Assembly: GCF_000264055.1 (NCBI RefSeq)
Contig: NZ_AJXL01000004.1
Coordinates: forward strand, 1 to 64,000
Reading direction: 5' to 3'
DNA: 64,000 bases
DNA from: Flavobacterium sp. ACAM 123
GTDB taxonomy: Bacteria; Bacteroidota; Bacteroidia; Flavobacteriales; Flavobacteriaceae
Part shown: positions 1 through 9,372 of the stretch, in pieces
Layout: each line of letters starts with the position of its first letter
How positions within the stretch are numbered: the first letter of the stretch is position 1
Program-made: the position numbers and the translations under genes
The notes under the pieces: generated by a model
The model's database searches: none
Seen by the model: the letters and a program-made list of their open reading frames with translations, nothing else
Told to the model about the DNA's origin: nothing

Positions 1-626
1 ATTTTTTTTATGTCTTCTGGCTCGTTAACCGTCCAAGGGAAAACTGCAAATCCTTTTTCTTGTAATTGAGCTGTATTTTCTACGGTCAACAAATGATAAT
101 GCGGATGAATTGATTTTGCCTGAATAAATTTGGCGAAAGCCAAAGCTAGATCTAAATCCGTTTCAGTTAACACACCAATGCGTATCTCCCAATTCAAGAG
201 AGCAACTTGTTGCAAGGCCGTCCAATCAAAACTGGAAACCACAAATTGGCTGTAGTTCCACTGCTTTTCCGCAATGAATTTTTCGATGAGATCAACTACT
301 TTGCCGACAGTTTCATAGCTTTTCAATTCAATATTAACATCGCAACGTTGATCAATGAGGTTTAATACTTCGGTTAAAGTCGGGATATGCTGCCCCTTTT
401 CTATTAGGAATCGTTTCAGTTCCAATACTGAAAACTGATTTACGGCCCCTTTTCCGTTAGTTGTTCGATCAATGGTCTCGTCATGAATCACCATTAATTC
501 CCCATCCGCACTTAAATGCACATCTAATTCAATTAGGTCTACTTGCAGATCAATTGCTTTTTGAAAACCAATAAGGGTATTCTCAGGTTCATAACCTCTG
601 ACACCTCGATGACCTATTTTTAGCAT
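1..626 (-). CDS. Glycerophosphodiester phosphodiesterase, partial (runs off left edge)
   Basis: Hydrolyses glycerophosphodiesters to glycerol-3-phosphate and an alcohol. My translation from the ATG at 626 begins MLKIGHRGVRGYEPENT, which carries the GDPD signature. His6-Arg7, Glu33 and Asp35 (in IELDVH) and His48 (in VIHDE) are the usual catalytic and metal ligands, and a NIELK motif follows. About 208 residues are visible; the family is usually 220-300 residues, so only the C-terminus is missing. No signal peptide is seen, so a cytoplasmic enzyme is inferred. A hairpin terminator (660-691) separates it from the amylase gene upstream, and a promoter-like TACCTTTG lies at 642-649, so it is probably transcribed on its own. 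Confidence 0.9.
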   Translation of the reverse strand, partial: MLKIGHRGVRGYEPENTLIGFQKAIDLQVDLIELDVHLSADGELMVIHDETIDRTTNGKGAVNQFSVLELKRFLIEKGQHIPTLTEVLNLIDQRCDVNIELKSYETVGKVVDLIEKFIAEKQWNYSQFVVSSFDWTALQQVALLNWEIRIGVLTETDLDLALAFAKFIQAKSIHPHYHLLTVENTAQLQEKGFAVFPWTVNEPEDIKK

Positions 627-641
627 TGGATTGATTTTTTA

Positions 642-649
642 CAAAGGTA
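642..649 (-). promoter_or_regulatory. Putative -7 element of the glycerophosphodiesterase promoter
   Basis: On the minus strand the sequence reads TACCTTTG, an exact match to the Bacteroidota -7 consensus TAnnTTTG, 16 bases before the start codon. No clean TTG is found at the -33 position, where the hairpin of the preceding terminator lies. Confidence 0.4.
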
Positions 650-659
650 ACTAAAATAA

Positions 660-691
660 AAAAGCACGAACCGGAATCGATTCGTGCTTTT
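660..691 (-). terminator. Rho-independent terminator after the lipoprotein amylase
   Basis: An 11-bp inverted repeat (arms 660-670 and 681-691, AAAAGCACGAA / TTCGTGCTTTT) has a 10-nt loop. On the minus strand it is followed by a T-rich tract. It sits 18 nt past the stop of the GH13 lipoprotein gene and marks the end of that arm of the maltose locus. Confidence 0.75.
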
Positions 692-708
692 CATATAGCG
701 ATAGATAT

Positions 709-2373
709 TTATCTTTTTTCCAGTAATACAATGTCAAAATCAGTTCTAATTTTAATTTTTCCTCGAGAGACTTCGTCGACTTTTCCGGAATAGGCATCTC
801 TAACTCGCGTTCCGTCGGGGAACACAGCGGAGACGTCCAGTACTTTCCGTCCAGTAGGCAAATCTAATCCAATGAATACTTGATCTGTATAGGTTTCTTT
901 AGAATAGGTTCTGGAAAACGTGTAAGGTTGCGCTGAAATTTCTTTGTGTACACCAGCACCTACAGAAGGATGGTTTTTACGAAATTTCCCTAGTTTTCTC
1001 CAATGCGAAAGCGTTTTTTTTGTTTCCGGATTTTTTTTAATGGCATCCCAATTCATAGATGAACGTAAGGTGGCGTCTCCTTGAGTTCCTTCAATTACTA
1101 GAGAACGGGCGCTTTCATCACCATAAAATACTTGAGCAATTCCCGGAGAAAGTAATAGTTTTGTACCTGCTTCGATGCTTTTGGTTCTTTTGGCGTCAAA
1201 GGGGCCACCGTCATCATGAGATGATAAGTAGTTCAGAACACTGCTTCCTTTCAACTCCCCGTTTAGAATCGAAGAGTATTTTGAGAATATAAATTCATAG
1301 TCTTGTTGGGCGTCATATTTGAATTCAAAATTGATCATGCTGTTAAAGCCATTTTCGAAATAATTTACTTTTTTATCTCCAAAATCAAAATTTTTACCGG
1401 TACTAATGTTGTAGTTGTAGACTTCGGCGATGGAGTAAAAAGGGTTGTTGTCTAATACTTTTGTTGGATTTTTTTTCTTCCAAGTGGCAAATGCAAATTC
1501 GCTTTGGGTTTTAAAATCCGCCCAGACACTTGCTTCCGCGTGTTTCACGGTATCAGCACGGTATCCGTCAATTCCATAATCAGCGATATAGTCTGTCAGC
1601 CATTTGATGATATAGTAACGCGGTGTTTTTGGATAACCAGTACGTTTGAAAAAAGCATCTAATTCTTTCATTTCTTGGTCATAACGTCCTTCTTTTTTCC
1701 ATTTTTCGATCAAAAAAGGAGGGAGGTCAACATTCTGTGTGCTCTCTGTTCTGATATCAGGAAGATTAGCCACTAGCGTACATTCCGTAGTATTTTGATA
1801 GTTCTTATAATCGCAAACCGGACTGGTGCGCACCCAGTAATTGGGCCACACAACGTCAGTTTCTGTAACGGGCCCGGTGTGATTGATTACCGCATCAAGG
1901 ACGATTCGTATTCCGTGCGCATGTGCTTTTTTGACTAAGTTGGCCAAGTCTGCTTTTGTTCCAAAGTTAGGGTCTAAAGCCGTCCAGTCTCTTGTCCAAT
2001 ACCCGTGAAAAGCATAGCTTAATCCGGTACCTTCATCTACGGCATCATGAATTTGTTCTACTATTGGTGTAATCCAAATAGCATTGATTCCTAATTTATC
2101 GAAATAGCCTTCGTCAATTTTTTTTGTGATTCCCTTAATGTCCCCTCCTTCAAAACCGCGCAGTTTTCCGGTAGTTTTTCTTCTGTTGAAATTGACGTCA
2201 TTTGATTTGTCTCCATTATTGAAACGATCCGTCATTAAGAAATAGACAGAAGCCGCTTCCCAAACAAAGGGCACTTTTTTTCTGGTTTTTTTTTCTGAAA
2301 CTGTTTGAGTTGTTGTGCAACCCACAAGAAGGGCGAGGATTAATAGCAGAAGTGCGTTTGAATATTTTGTCAT
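709..2373 (-). CDS. GH13 alpha-amylase-family lipoprotein
   Basis: Hydrolyses alpha-1,4-glucans at the periplasmic or outer-membrane surface. The 554-residue product starts with a lipoprotein signal peptide whose lipobox LVGC places the lipidated Cys at 19. The GH13 motifs are complete: DAVINH (160-165), GYRAD with nucleophile Asp274, IAEVY with acid/base Glu317, and SSHDD with Asp387. The residues after Cys19 (TTTQTVSEKK) lack the acidic surface-export signal seen on many Bacteroidota surface lipoproteins, so a periplasm-facing anchor is inferred. It is the last gene of the minus-strand maltose arm, 167 bp after the neopullulanase-like gene, with a possible promoter and palindrome of its own. 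The exact substrate cannot be read from the sequence. Confidence 0.9.
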   Translation of the reverse strand: MTKYSNALLLLILALLVGCTTTQTVSEKKTRKKVPFVWEAASVYFLMTDRFNNGDKSNDVNFNRRKTTGKLRGFEGGDIKGITKKIDEGYFDKLGINAIWITPIVEQIHDAVDEGTGLSYAFHGYWTRDWTALDPNFGTKADLANLVKKAHAHGIRIVLDAVINHTGPVTETDVVWPNYWVRTSPVCDYKNYQNTTECTLVANLPDIRTESTQNVDLPPFLIEKWKKEGRYDQEMKELDAFFKRTGYPKTPRYYIIKWLTDYIADYGIDGYRADTVKHAEASVWADFKTQSEFAFATWKKKNPTKVLDNNPFYSIAEVYNYNISTGKNFDFGDKKVNYFENGFNSMINFEFKYDAQQDYEFIFSKYSSILNGELKGSSVLNYLSSHDDGGPFDAKRTKSIEAGTKLLLSPGIAQVFYGDESARSLVIEGTQGDATLRSSMNWDAIKKNPETKKTLSHWRKLGKFRKNHPSVGAGVHKEISAQPYTFSRTYSKETYTDQVFIGLDLPTGRKVLDVSAVFPDGTRVRDAYSGKVDEVSRGKIKIRTDFDIVLLEKR

Positions 2374-2410
2374 TATTGTATAGCTGATTTTTGATTTAAT
2401 CTATTGCTGG

Positions 2411-2446
2411 TAAAGGTACTTAAAACGATACACTTTAGTGGATCGT
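2411..2446 (-). promoter_or_regulatory. Promoter-like element overlapped by a palindrome, upstream of the lipoprotein amylase
   Basis: On the minus strand TACCTTTA (2411-2418) is close to the TAnnTTTG -7 consensus. Just upstream lies an imperfect palindrome with 10-bp arms (ACGATACACT at 2425-2434, AGTGGATCGT at 2437-2446, one mismatch, central TT). It covers the -33 side of that promoter, where an operator would be expected. A role for the neighbouring LacI-family protein is inference only. Confidence 0.35.
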
Positions 2447-2540
2447 ACCTGTCGGTTCTAATTTTTCACTACAGAGTACGAGGATTTAATTTGGGAGGAT
2501 CTTTGATTATTTTTTAGTTGGTACACCCTTTCTCGCTGCT

Positions 2541-4418
2541 TTATTGTAATTCTAAAATTACAACTGACTTAGGTTCTAAGATAATTTCTTTAGAAATGTC
2601 GAAAGTCAAGTCGCTTAGAATATCTTTTCCTGTTGTGTATGCTTTTATGCTTTCCTGGAAACGGGAAGTTTGGATTGTTCGGGTTTCGTTGCTGTTGTTC
2701 ATCATCACCATGACCGTTTTGTGCTCTGTATATCTGAAATAAACATAGACATTGTTTTCAGGAATATAATGCGTCATTTTACCAAAATGTACTGCTTCGT
2801 TAGTTTTTCTCCATTGGAATAGTTTAGAAGTAAAGTCAAAATATTGATTTTGGCCAAAAGTACGGCCTTCTTTCGTAAAGGCATTGTTTTCATCGCCTAA
2901 CCATCCTCCAGGGAAATCTTGACGAATGTCAGCATCTCCTTTGTCTTTATCACCGCTCATGCCAATTTCGCTACCGTAATACAATTGTGGAATTCCGCGA
3001 ACAGTCGCTATTAAAGCCATGGTCATCTGGTATTTTCTAAAATCATTTTGATAGACCTCATTGATGCGGTTCGTATCATGATTTTCCGCAAAAACCATAA
3101 TATTATTAATGTTCGGATATAAAAAATCATTGGCAAAATTGTCATATACTTTCACCATTCCTTTGTCCCAAGATCCGTCATCTTCATTAAAAACGGTGCC
3201 AATAGCATCGTGTAACGTGAAGTCCATAACACTTGGCAGGTAAGAATTGTAGTTTTTTATAGCACCAATTTTGCTGTCTTTTTGCCAATAGGCCATTTGT
3301 GCTTGGCTGTGCATCCAGATTTCGCCTACAATATTAAAATTGGGGTATTCGTCTGTGATTGCCTTTGTCCAAGATGCAATTCCTGCGGGTTCAGAATAGT
3401 TATAGGTGTCAACTCTGAAACCATCCAAGTCTGCGTACTCAATCCACCAGATAGCATTTTGTTTTAGGTAGTTTAATACTAAAGGATTCGATTGGTTTAA
3501 ATCGGGCATTGTATTGACAAACCAACCATTAAGACAAATTTCAGTATCTATTTTTGAGGCATTACTATCGTTTATCGTAGAGCGTTTATGATTCGTTTGC
3601 GTATAGTTTTCAAATTGGTGAATCCAATCCTGTGTTGGTAAATCTTTCATCATCCAATGTTCAATTCCCCAATGGTTGACAACATAGTCCATAACTAATT
3701 TCATGTCTTTTTTGTGTATCTCAGAGGCCAAACGCACGTAATCAGCATTCGTCCCAAAACGGGGATCAATTTTATAAACGTCAGATTGAGCATAGGTGTG
3801 ATAGGAGTACGCTTTGTCATTGTCCTCACAAAGAGGTGTACTCCAGATCGCCGTTGCTCCAAGAGAAGAAATGTAATCTAAGTTTTTTATGATCCCTTGA
3901 ATGTCTCCACCGTGTCTTCCGCCGGGTAAATCACGATTGTATTTTTCTTTTGTAGCGGCATCGTTGTCGTTTTTTGGATTGCCATTTGCAAAACGATCAG
4001 GCATAATAAGATAGAGCATGTCTGACGCGTCGAAGCTTTTACGTTCTGCAGATTTTTCTCTCCTTTTCCTTAAGCTGTACTTATGTGTAAAAGCAACTTG
4101 ATTATTCTTGTTGAACGAAAAGATAATTTCGGTAGCAGCATCATCTTTAGTGTTGATGGTAACAAATAAATAATTCGGATTCTCTGTTTTTTTTATGTTG
4201 GTGATGGCGATTGAATTGGAAGTTGTGACTTCATATTGCGCTATGTTTTTACCATAAAACAAAATCTCTAATTCGGGATTATGCATTCCGGCATACCAGA
4301 ATGGTGGTTCGACCCTGTCGATTTGTGCATTTATGGTTAGAGACATAAAAAAGAGAATGAAGGTTATACTTTTTATTAAAGCTGTATTTCCTAATGAAAC
4401 TGAGGTAAATTTATTCAT
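2541..4418 (-). CDS. Periplasmic GH13 enzyme, neopullulanase/cyclomaltodextrinase-like (SusA-like)
   Basis: Predicted to cut maltodextrins or cyclodextrins in the periplasm. The 625-residue protein has a Sec signal peptide (about residues 1-31), then an N-terminal beta-sandwich of about 95 residues as in neopullulanases and cyclomaltodextrinases, then the catalytic barrel. The motifs are MDYVVNH (243-249), GFRVD with nucleophile Asp337, VGEIW with acid/base Glu366, and ENHD with Asp448. No lipobox is seen, so it should be soluble in the periplasm, like Bacteroides SusA. It lies between the GH65 gene (215 bp upstream) and the lipoprotein amylase (167 bp downstream), all on the minus strand. 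Confidence 0.88.
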   Translation of the reverse strand: MNKFTSVSLGNTALIKSITFILFFMSLTINAQIDRVEPPFWYAGMHNPELEILFYGKNIAQYEVTTSNSIAITNIKKTENPNYLFVTINTKDDAATEIIFSFNKNNQVAFTHKYSLRKRREKSAERKSFDASDMLYLIMPDRFANGNPKNDNDAATKEKYNRDLPGGRHGGDIQGIIKNLDYISSLGATAIWSTPLCEDNDKAYSYHTYAQSDVYKIDPRFGTNADYVRLASEIHKKDMKLVMDYVVNHWGIEHWMMKDLPTQDWIHQFENYTQTNHKRSTINDSNASKIDTEICLNGWFVNTMPDLNQSNPLVLNYLKQNAIWWIEYADLDGFRVDTYNYSEPAGIASWTKAITDEYPNFNIVGEIWMHSQAQMAYWQKDSKIGAIKNYNSYLPSVMDFTLHDAIGTVFNEDDGSWDKGMVKVYDNFANDFLYPNINNIMVFAENHDTNRINEVYQNDFRKYQMTMALIATVRGIPQLYYGSEIGMSGDKDKGDADIRQDFPGGWLGDENNAFTKEGRTFGQNQYFDFTSKLFQWRKTNEAVHFGKMTHYIPENNVYVYFRYTEHKTVMVMMNNSNETRTIQTSRFQESIKAYTTGKDILSDLTFDISKEIILEPKSVVILELQ

Positions 4419-4550
4419 ATTTACGGATATAATGATTACTATTTAATTATTTTCAAGTAATGAAGCGAAAAAGACGACTACTCGAAATGTGTTTGTATTA
4501 TTTTCGATTTAGTGATAACCAAGTTGAAAGTAGCATCTAAATCAATTAAA

Positions 4551-4574
4551 CAATCCCAATAGATATTGGGATTG
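4551..4574 (-). terminator. Hairpin after the GH65 gene
   Basis: A perfect inverted repeat (CAATCCCAATA at 4551-4561, TATTGGGATTG at 4564-4574) lies 60 nt beyond the GH65 stop on the minus strand. The sequence after it is T-rich but broken (TTTAATTGATTT), so it may be a weak terminator or an mRNA-processing or stabilising hairpin within the operon. Confidence 0.45.
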
Positions 4575-4633
4575 CGTGTAAGCTATATTGGGCTTTTTAT
4601 TAAGTGAAAGAGTAGGCTACAAGTTCTTTACAA

Positions 4634-6949
4634 TTAATTTTGTGTTATTGCAACCTGATTGTTTGGCGATACGGTAACATTTTCTCCATTAACAACAATG
4701 GTCAGGTTTTTAGTTCCGTCCACAGAAAAAGTAGTTTCGAAATGGGTGATTGCAACCGTTATAATTTGGTTTCTAAAATTGATTTTAAAGGAATAACCTT
4801 CCCATTGTTTCGGGATTTTTGGAGAAAAATTCAGCGTATCGTTTTTCACGCGCATTCCACCAAAACCTTCCACAATACTCATCCACGTTCCAGCCATAGA
4901 GGTAATGTGACAACCTTCTTCCACCTCTTTGTTGTAATCATCTAAATCTAAACGGGACGTTCTTAAGTAAAAAGTATATGCCATATCCATCTTGTCTAAT
5001 GAAGCAGCTTGTATGGAATGTACACATGGAGAAAGCGAGCTTTCATGCACGGTAAAGGATTCATAAAATTCGAAGTTGCGTTTCAATTCCTCCTTAGAGA
5101 AATGTTCTTCAAAGAAATAAAAGCATTGCAACACATCGGCTTGTTTGATATATGGAGATCGCAATACTCGGTCCCAAGACCATTTTTGGTTAATTGGTCT
5201 TTGTGCCGGATCCATGTCTTTTACGGGAACTAAATCTTTATCTAAAAAGCCATCTTGTTGCAAGTATATCCCTAAGGCTGCAGAGACTGGAAAATACATG
5301 TTATCAGCTACCTTTTTCCATTCCTTTAGTTCAGATTCAGCTAGTTTTGTTTTTTCAATAATACGCTTGTGGTCAGACGGAAATTCCATCGAAACTTTCT
5401 GAAGCTGTTCGTACGTATAATCAATACACCATTTTGCAATAAAGTTGGTATAGAAATTATTGTTTACGTTGTTTTCATATTCATTAGGTCCAGTCACTCC
5501 TAAGATTACATATTGATTTTTATCTTTAGAAAAATTAGCTCTTTGGTGCCAGAAGCGAGCAATACCAATTAAAACTTCCAGTCCTTTTTCAGGAATGTAA
5601 GAGTAATCGCCGGTAAAGCGATAGTAGTTAAAAATAGCAAAAGCGATTGCTCCATTTCTATGAATTTCTTCATGTGTGATTTCCCATTCATTGTGACATT
5701 CCTCCCCATTCATCGTAACCATGGGATAAAGTGCAGCTCCGTTTTTGAAACCTAGATTGTTTTCAGCATTTTCAATTGCTTTTTCAAGGTGATTGTAACG
5801 GTATGTTAATAAATTACGCGCCACTTGTTGGTCTTTTGTAGCCATATAAAAAGGAATACAATAGGCCTCAGTATCCCAATAAGTGGATCCGCCATACTTT
5901 TCACCGGTAAATCCTTTTGGTCCAATGTTCAATCGGCTGTCTTTTCCTAAATAAGTTTGGTTGAGTTGAAAGATATTAAAGCGAATTCCTTGTTGTGCTT
6001 TTACGTCGCCTTCAATGGTGATGTCAGACATCTCCCAGATTTTTGACCAAGCTTCTTTTTGGTCTTCCAATAATTGATCGTAGCCCAAAGCTAAAGCAGA
6101 TTGGATTACTTTTTCAGCAGCAGAAAGCGTGTTTTTATGATTTAAAGAAACCGTATATCCCCCAATTTTTTGGATTGATGATTTTTGACCTTGCGCAACT
6201 AGGACATCATATTCAAATTGAATTTTATCTGAAGTGGTATCTATTGATGAGGGCGAAATATGCACGTTCACTCCATTTTCTAAAATGCTATTTTGCATGA
6301 AAGTAGTGACCTCAAAGTGAGTTTTGAAAGTTTGAGCGGTCACAAATGCTTCATTCGCAGCTTTTTTTACCTCAAGTGGTTCCCAGAATTTTTCATCCCA
6401 GTTGGCGTCTTCATTAGTTACTCCTGCATCAATATAAGGTTTGTAAATTATTTTAGTATCCTTATTTAAAGGAGTGATTTCATAGTTAATGATTCCCACT
6501 TCGTCTAAAACGATAGAGAGGAAACGGCGGATATTGACCGCTATCTGGGTGCCGTTTTGAAGCGTTGCTATAAAGGAACGATTGTACCAGCCTTCCTTCA
6601 TGTTCAATTCGCGACGAAAGTTTTTAACTTCTGTACAGGTATTTAAGTCCAAGTTTTCGCCATTTATTTCAATGTCGATTCCAATCCAGTTTGGCGCATT
6701 TAAAACTTTGGCAAAATATTCGGGATAGCCATTTTTCCACCATCCCACTTTAGTTTTATCCGGATAGTATATTCCTGCAATATAACTTCCCTGAAAGGTA
6801 TCGCCTGAATAATTTTCTTCAAAATTGGCGCGCTGTCCCATTGCACCGTTCCCTATACTGAAGAGGCTTTCAGATGACTTTACGCTTTCTGCAGCAAATC
6901 CTTCTTCAATGATGGACCAATTGTCTGGTTTTATATAATCTTGGTTCAT
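4634..6949 (-). CDS. Glycoside hydrolase family 65 phosphorylase, probably maltose phosphorylase
   Basis: Predicted to split maltose with inorganic phosphate into glucose and beta-D-glucose-1-phosphate in the cytoplasm. The 771-residue protein has no signal peptide and the normal GH65 architecture: an N-terminal beta-sandwich (about 1-260), a linker, an (alpha/alpha)6 barrel (about 310-680) and a C-terminal beta-domain. The motif ECHNEWEIT (417-425) holds the family's general acid Glu, and KQADVLQ further on belongs to the phosphate site. GH65 also includes trehalose, kojibiose and nigerose phosphorylases. The maltose assignment rests on the beta-phosphoglucomutase, sugar transporter and amylases next to it. 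Confidence 0.85.
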   Translation of the reverse strand: MNQDYIKPDNWSIIEEGFAAESVKSSESLFSIGNGAMGQRANFEENYSGDTFQGSYIAGIYYPDKTKVGWWKNGYPEYFAKVLNAPNWIGIDIEINGENLDLNTCTEVKNFRRELNMKEGWYNRSFIATLQNGTQIAVNIRRFLSIVLDEVGIINYEITPLNKDTKIIYKPYIDAGVTNEDANWDEKFWEPLEVKKAANEAFVTAQTFKTHFEVTTFMQNSILENGVNVHISPSSIDTTSDKIQFEYDVLVAQGQKSSIQKIGGYTVSLNHKNTLSAAEKVIQSALALGYDQLLEDQKEAWSKIWEMSDITIEGDVKAQQGIRFNIFQLNQTYLGKDSRLNIGPKGFTGEKYGGSTYWDTEAYCIPFYMATKDQQVARNLLTYRYNHLEKAIENAENNLGFKNGAALYPMVTMNGEECHNEWEITHEEIHRNGAIAFAIFNYYRFTGDYSYIPEKGLEVLIGIARFWHQRANFSKDKNQYVILGVTGPNEYENNVNNNFYTNFIAKWCIDYTYEQLQKVSMEFPSDHKRIIEKTKLAESELKEWKKVADNMYFPVSAALGIYLQQDGFLDKDLVPVKDMDPAQRPINQKWSWDRVLRSPYIKQADVLQCFYFFEEHFSKEELKRNFEFYESFTVHESSLSPCVHSIQAASLDKMDMAYTFYLRTSRLDLDDYNKEVEEGCHITSMAGTWMSIVEGFGGMRVKNDTLNFSPKIPKQWEGYSFKINFRNQIITVAITHFETTFSVDGTKNLTIVVNGENVTVSPNNQVAITQN

Positions 6950-6965
6950 TTTATTTCAATTAGAT

Positions 6966-6993
6966 AATTAAGCATTTAGATCATTGCTTAATT
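6966..6993. repeat. Inverted repeat upstream of the GH65 gene
   Basis: Perfect 9-bp arms (AATTAAGCA at 6966-6974, TGCTTAATT at 6985-6993) flank a 10-base centre. It starts 17 bp upstream of the GH65 start codon. It shares the TAAGC...GCTTA core with the palindrome upstream of the transporter gene (9248-9266), though the spacing differs. It could be an operator or simply an mRNA hairpin. Confidence 0.35.
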
Positions 6994-7050
6994 GGTTTTA
7001 TTATTGATTCGAACTTTGAGAATTATCTCATTCTCTAACTAACTCCTTTT

Positions 7051-7704
7051 CTAATTTATTAAAGAGGCTATAAAGCCTTTTTCTATTTGGGTAAAATCCT
7101 TAAATATGTATTTAGCTTCATATAAAATCGATTCTTCTCCTATGCCGATGCTCGTCATTTTGCCAATATTGGCAGCCTGAACTCCTGCTACAGAATCTTC
7201 AAAAACTATCGCATTCTCGGGATTTACGCCTAATAGCTTAGCTGCAATCAAGAATACTTCTGGATCTGGTTTTGCATTAGTTACATCATTCCCATCTACA
7301 ATGGCATCAAAATAATGTCTGATTCCCGTTTTCTCCAGAATAGGTCTTGCATTTTTGCTGGCTGATCCCAAAGCAATCGCTTGGTTTTTTTCTTTTAAGT
7401 GTTGTAGCATTGATAAAACGCCAGGTAATAGTTCGCTTTGATCCATATCCACTAAATACGTCAGGTATTCTTCGTTTTTCTGAATTAGCCATTTGTTTTT
7501 GTCTTCTTGCGTAGCCTCTACTTTGCCTATCTCTAAAATGATGTCCAGAGAGCGTACCCGGCTTACGCCTTTCAATAGCTCGTTATGTTCTAATGTGAAA
7601 TCAATATTTAATTCATTTGCAATTTTTTGCCACGCCAAGAAATGATATCTGGCGGTGTCAACGATTACTCCGTCGAGGTCGAAGATGAATGCTTTCTTAT
7701 TCAT
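7051..7704 (-). CDS. pgmB: Beta-phosphoglucomutase
   Basis: Converts beta-glucose-1-phosphate to glucose-6-phosphate, feeding the GH65 product into glycolysis. The 217-residue HAD-family protein has FDLDGVIVDTA with nucleophile Asp9 and acid/base Asp11, the cap-domain motif KGVSRVRSL (45-53) typical of beta-PGM, motif II at Ser114-Ala115-Ser116, Lys145 (motif III) and Glu169-Asp170 (motif IV, Mg2+). Its length matches the family. Its start overlaps the 3' end of the transporter gene by 8 bp, so the two are translationally coupled. It lies 101 bp before the GH65 gene. Confidence 0.93.
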   Translation of the reverse strand: MNKKAFIFDLDGVIVDTARYHFLAWQKIANELNIDFTLEHNELLKGVSRVRSLDIILEIGKVEATQEDKNKWLIQKNEEYLTYLVDMDQSELLPGVLSMLQHLKEKNQAIALGSASKNARPILEKTGIRHYFDAIVDGNDVTNAKPDPEVFLIAAKLLGVNPENAIVFEDSVAGVQAANIGKMTSIGIGEESILYEAKYIFKDFTQIEKGFIASLIN

Positions 7705-9226
7705 TTATTATAATTTTTGATTCGTCAGTAATGGTAAGAGAAATAATTCCGGCAAGAATCATCGAAGCCCCACCAATTAAAAGGGCATAAATAGGTTCGC
7801 TGTTAAAAAATTGAGAAACTAAAAACCCCAAAATGGAGGCAGCCACAAGTTGAGGGATTACGATAAAGAAGTTAAAAACGCCCATGTAATAGCCCATTTT
7901 GTTTGAAGGTAATGAACCGGATAACATGGCATAGGGAACAGAAAGGATACTGGCCCAAGCAATTCCAACACCAATCATTGGAAGCCATTCCATGGTGAAG
8001 GCTGTTGGTTCTTGTATGAAATAGATAGAGATTAGACCAAGCCCACCGCATACTAATGCAACAAAATGCGTAAATTTTCTACTTGTATATTTCGCTAATA
8101 GCGGCAATAAAAAAGCGGAAAGTGCCGCAATTAAATTATAATTGGCAAACATTTCACCTACTTGATTCGCCCCCGTGTTATATGCCTCAGACGTAGTGTC
8201 TGTCGTGCCGTAAATGTGCTGTGTAACCGCCAGCGTTGTGTAAATCCACATAGAGAAAAGCGCAAACCAAGAAAAGAATTGAACCCATGCCAGTTGTTTC
8301 ATGATTGTTGGCATAAATTGAAAATCATTCATGATGGTCACAAATCCATTGGCAGTTGTATTATTTTTTTGCATTATACCGGAAACTAACATCGCTAATC
8401 CCCCTAAACCAATAAGTCCGAGTGATAGCACATACAAATCCTTCTTTAAGTCGTAATGGTAGATCACAACTGAAAATAATACACTTAAAATCAGAAATAA
8501 AATTCCTTTAGTCAAATGCGATTTTCCATTATTAACATACCACTCAGGAGAAAATTCTTCTTTTACGAAAGTGGTTTCTTTGTGTTTTTCAAAAGCTTCC
8601 AGCTCTTCAGGAGAATATTCTTTGGAGGTGATAACCGTCCATAGAACGGTAACAATAAAAACAATTCCCCCTAAGTAAAAGGAGTATTTAACTGAATCTG
8701 GAATAATACCAAGGGGAGCCGTGTTTTGAACTCCGTAATAGGTAAAAATTAACGGTAGTTTTGATGCGAAGTAAGCGCCAATTCCAATAAAAAAACTTTG
8801 CATGGCAAACCCCATTGTACGCTGTTGTTCCGGAAGGTTATCGCCTACAAAAGCACGGAATGGTTCCATCGAAACATTGATAGAAGCGTCCATGATCCAG
8901 AGCATTCCAGCAGCAAACCATAAAGCAGGAGAATTGGGCATTATAAATAATGCTGCCGAAGCTAAAATAGCGCCTGCTAAAAAATAAGGTTTTCTTCTTC
9001 CTAATTTTGTCCAAGTCCTGTCTGAAAAATAACCGATTATAGGTTGGATAATTAAGCCAGTCATAGGCGCAGCCACCCATAGAATAGGGATGTCATCAAT
9101 ATTAGCTCCTAAAGTCTGAAATATTCTACTGACATTTGAATTTTGCAAGGCAAAACCCATTTGAATCCCCAGAAATCCGAAACTCATGTTCCAAATTTGC
9201 CAGAAACTTAATTTACGCTTTTCCAT
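7697..9226 (-). CDS. MFS sugar (maltose) transporter
   Basis: Predicted inner-membrane importer of maltose or short maltodextrins. The 509-residue protein has about 12 hydrophobic segments and the look of the GPH/SLC45-like sugar:cation symporter branch, including FLGIQMGFALQNSNVSRIF near the N-terminus and GYFSDRTWTKLGRRKPY as the loop 2-3 motif (RxxxxGRRKP). It heads the minus-strand arm and overlaps pgmB by 8 bp. A promoter with a consensus -7 element lies at 9313-9320. The substrate is inferred from the GH65/beta-PGM/amylase context. Confidence 0.85.
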   Translation of the reverse strand: MEKRKLSFWQIWNMSFGFLGIQMGFALQNSNVSRIFQTLGANIDDIPILWVAAPMTGLIIQPIIGYFSDRTWTKLGRRKPYFLAGAILASAALFIMPNSPALWFAAGMLWIMDASINVSMEPFRAFVGDNLPEQQRTMGFAMQSFFIGIGAYFASKLPLIFTYYGVQNTAPLGIIPDSVKYSFYLGGIVFIVTVLWTVITSKEYSPEELEAFEKHKETTFVKEEFSPEWYVNNGKSHLTKGILFLILSVLFSVVIYHYDLKKDLYVLSLGLIGLGGLAMLVSGIMQKNNTTANGFVTIMNDFQFMPTIMKQLAWVQFFSWFALFSMWIYTTLAVTQHIYGTTDTTSEAYNTGANQVGEMFANYNLIAALSAFLLPLLAKYTSRKFTHFVALVCGGLGLISIYFIQEPTAFTMEWLPMIGVGIAWASILSVPYAMLSGSLPSNKMGYYMGVFNFFIVIPQLVAASILGFLVSQFFNSEPIYALLIGGASMILAGIISLTITDESKIIINE

Positions 9227-9247
9227 TATCGTAATTTATATATTAAC

Positions 9248-9266
9248 GATAAGCGCTATGCTTATC
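9248..9266. promoter_or_regulatory. Palindrome between promoter and start of the maltose transporter gene (candidate operator)
   Basis: A perfect inverted repeat, GATAAGC (9248-9254), N5, GCTTATC (9260-9266), lies 22 bp before the start codon and about 50 bp downstream of the -7 element. A repressor bound here could block elongation. The LacI-family gene begins 1.3 kb away and is the obvious candidate to bind, but no footprint can be seen from sequence alone. Confidence 0.4.
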
Positions 9267-9312
9267 AAAACTAAACTTATTTTCGAAGTAAAAGTAAAAG
9301 CTTTGATCAGGT

Positions 9313-9320
9313 CAAATATA
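9313..9320 (-). promoter_or_regulatory. -7 promoter element of the minus-strand maltose operon
   Basis: The minus strand reads TATATTTG, a perfect TAnnTTTG match. At the expected 19-bp distance upstream is ATG rather than TTG (9340-9342). This is the best promoter candidate for the transporter-pgmB-GH65 transcript and leaves a leader of roughly 80 nt that contains the 9248-9266 palindrome. Confidence 0.55.
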
Positions 9321-9372
9321 AAAATTTATTTTATTTTTTCATTTTTTGGATGTAAATAAAAAGCAACTTTTT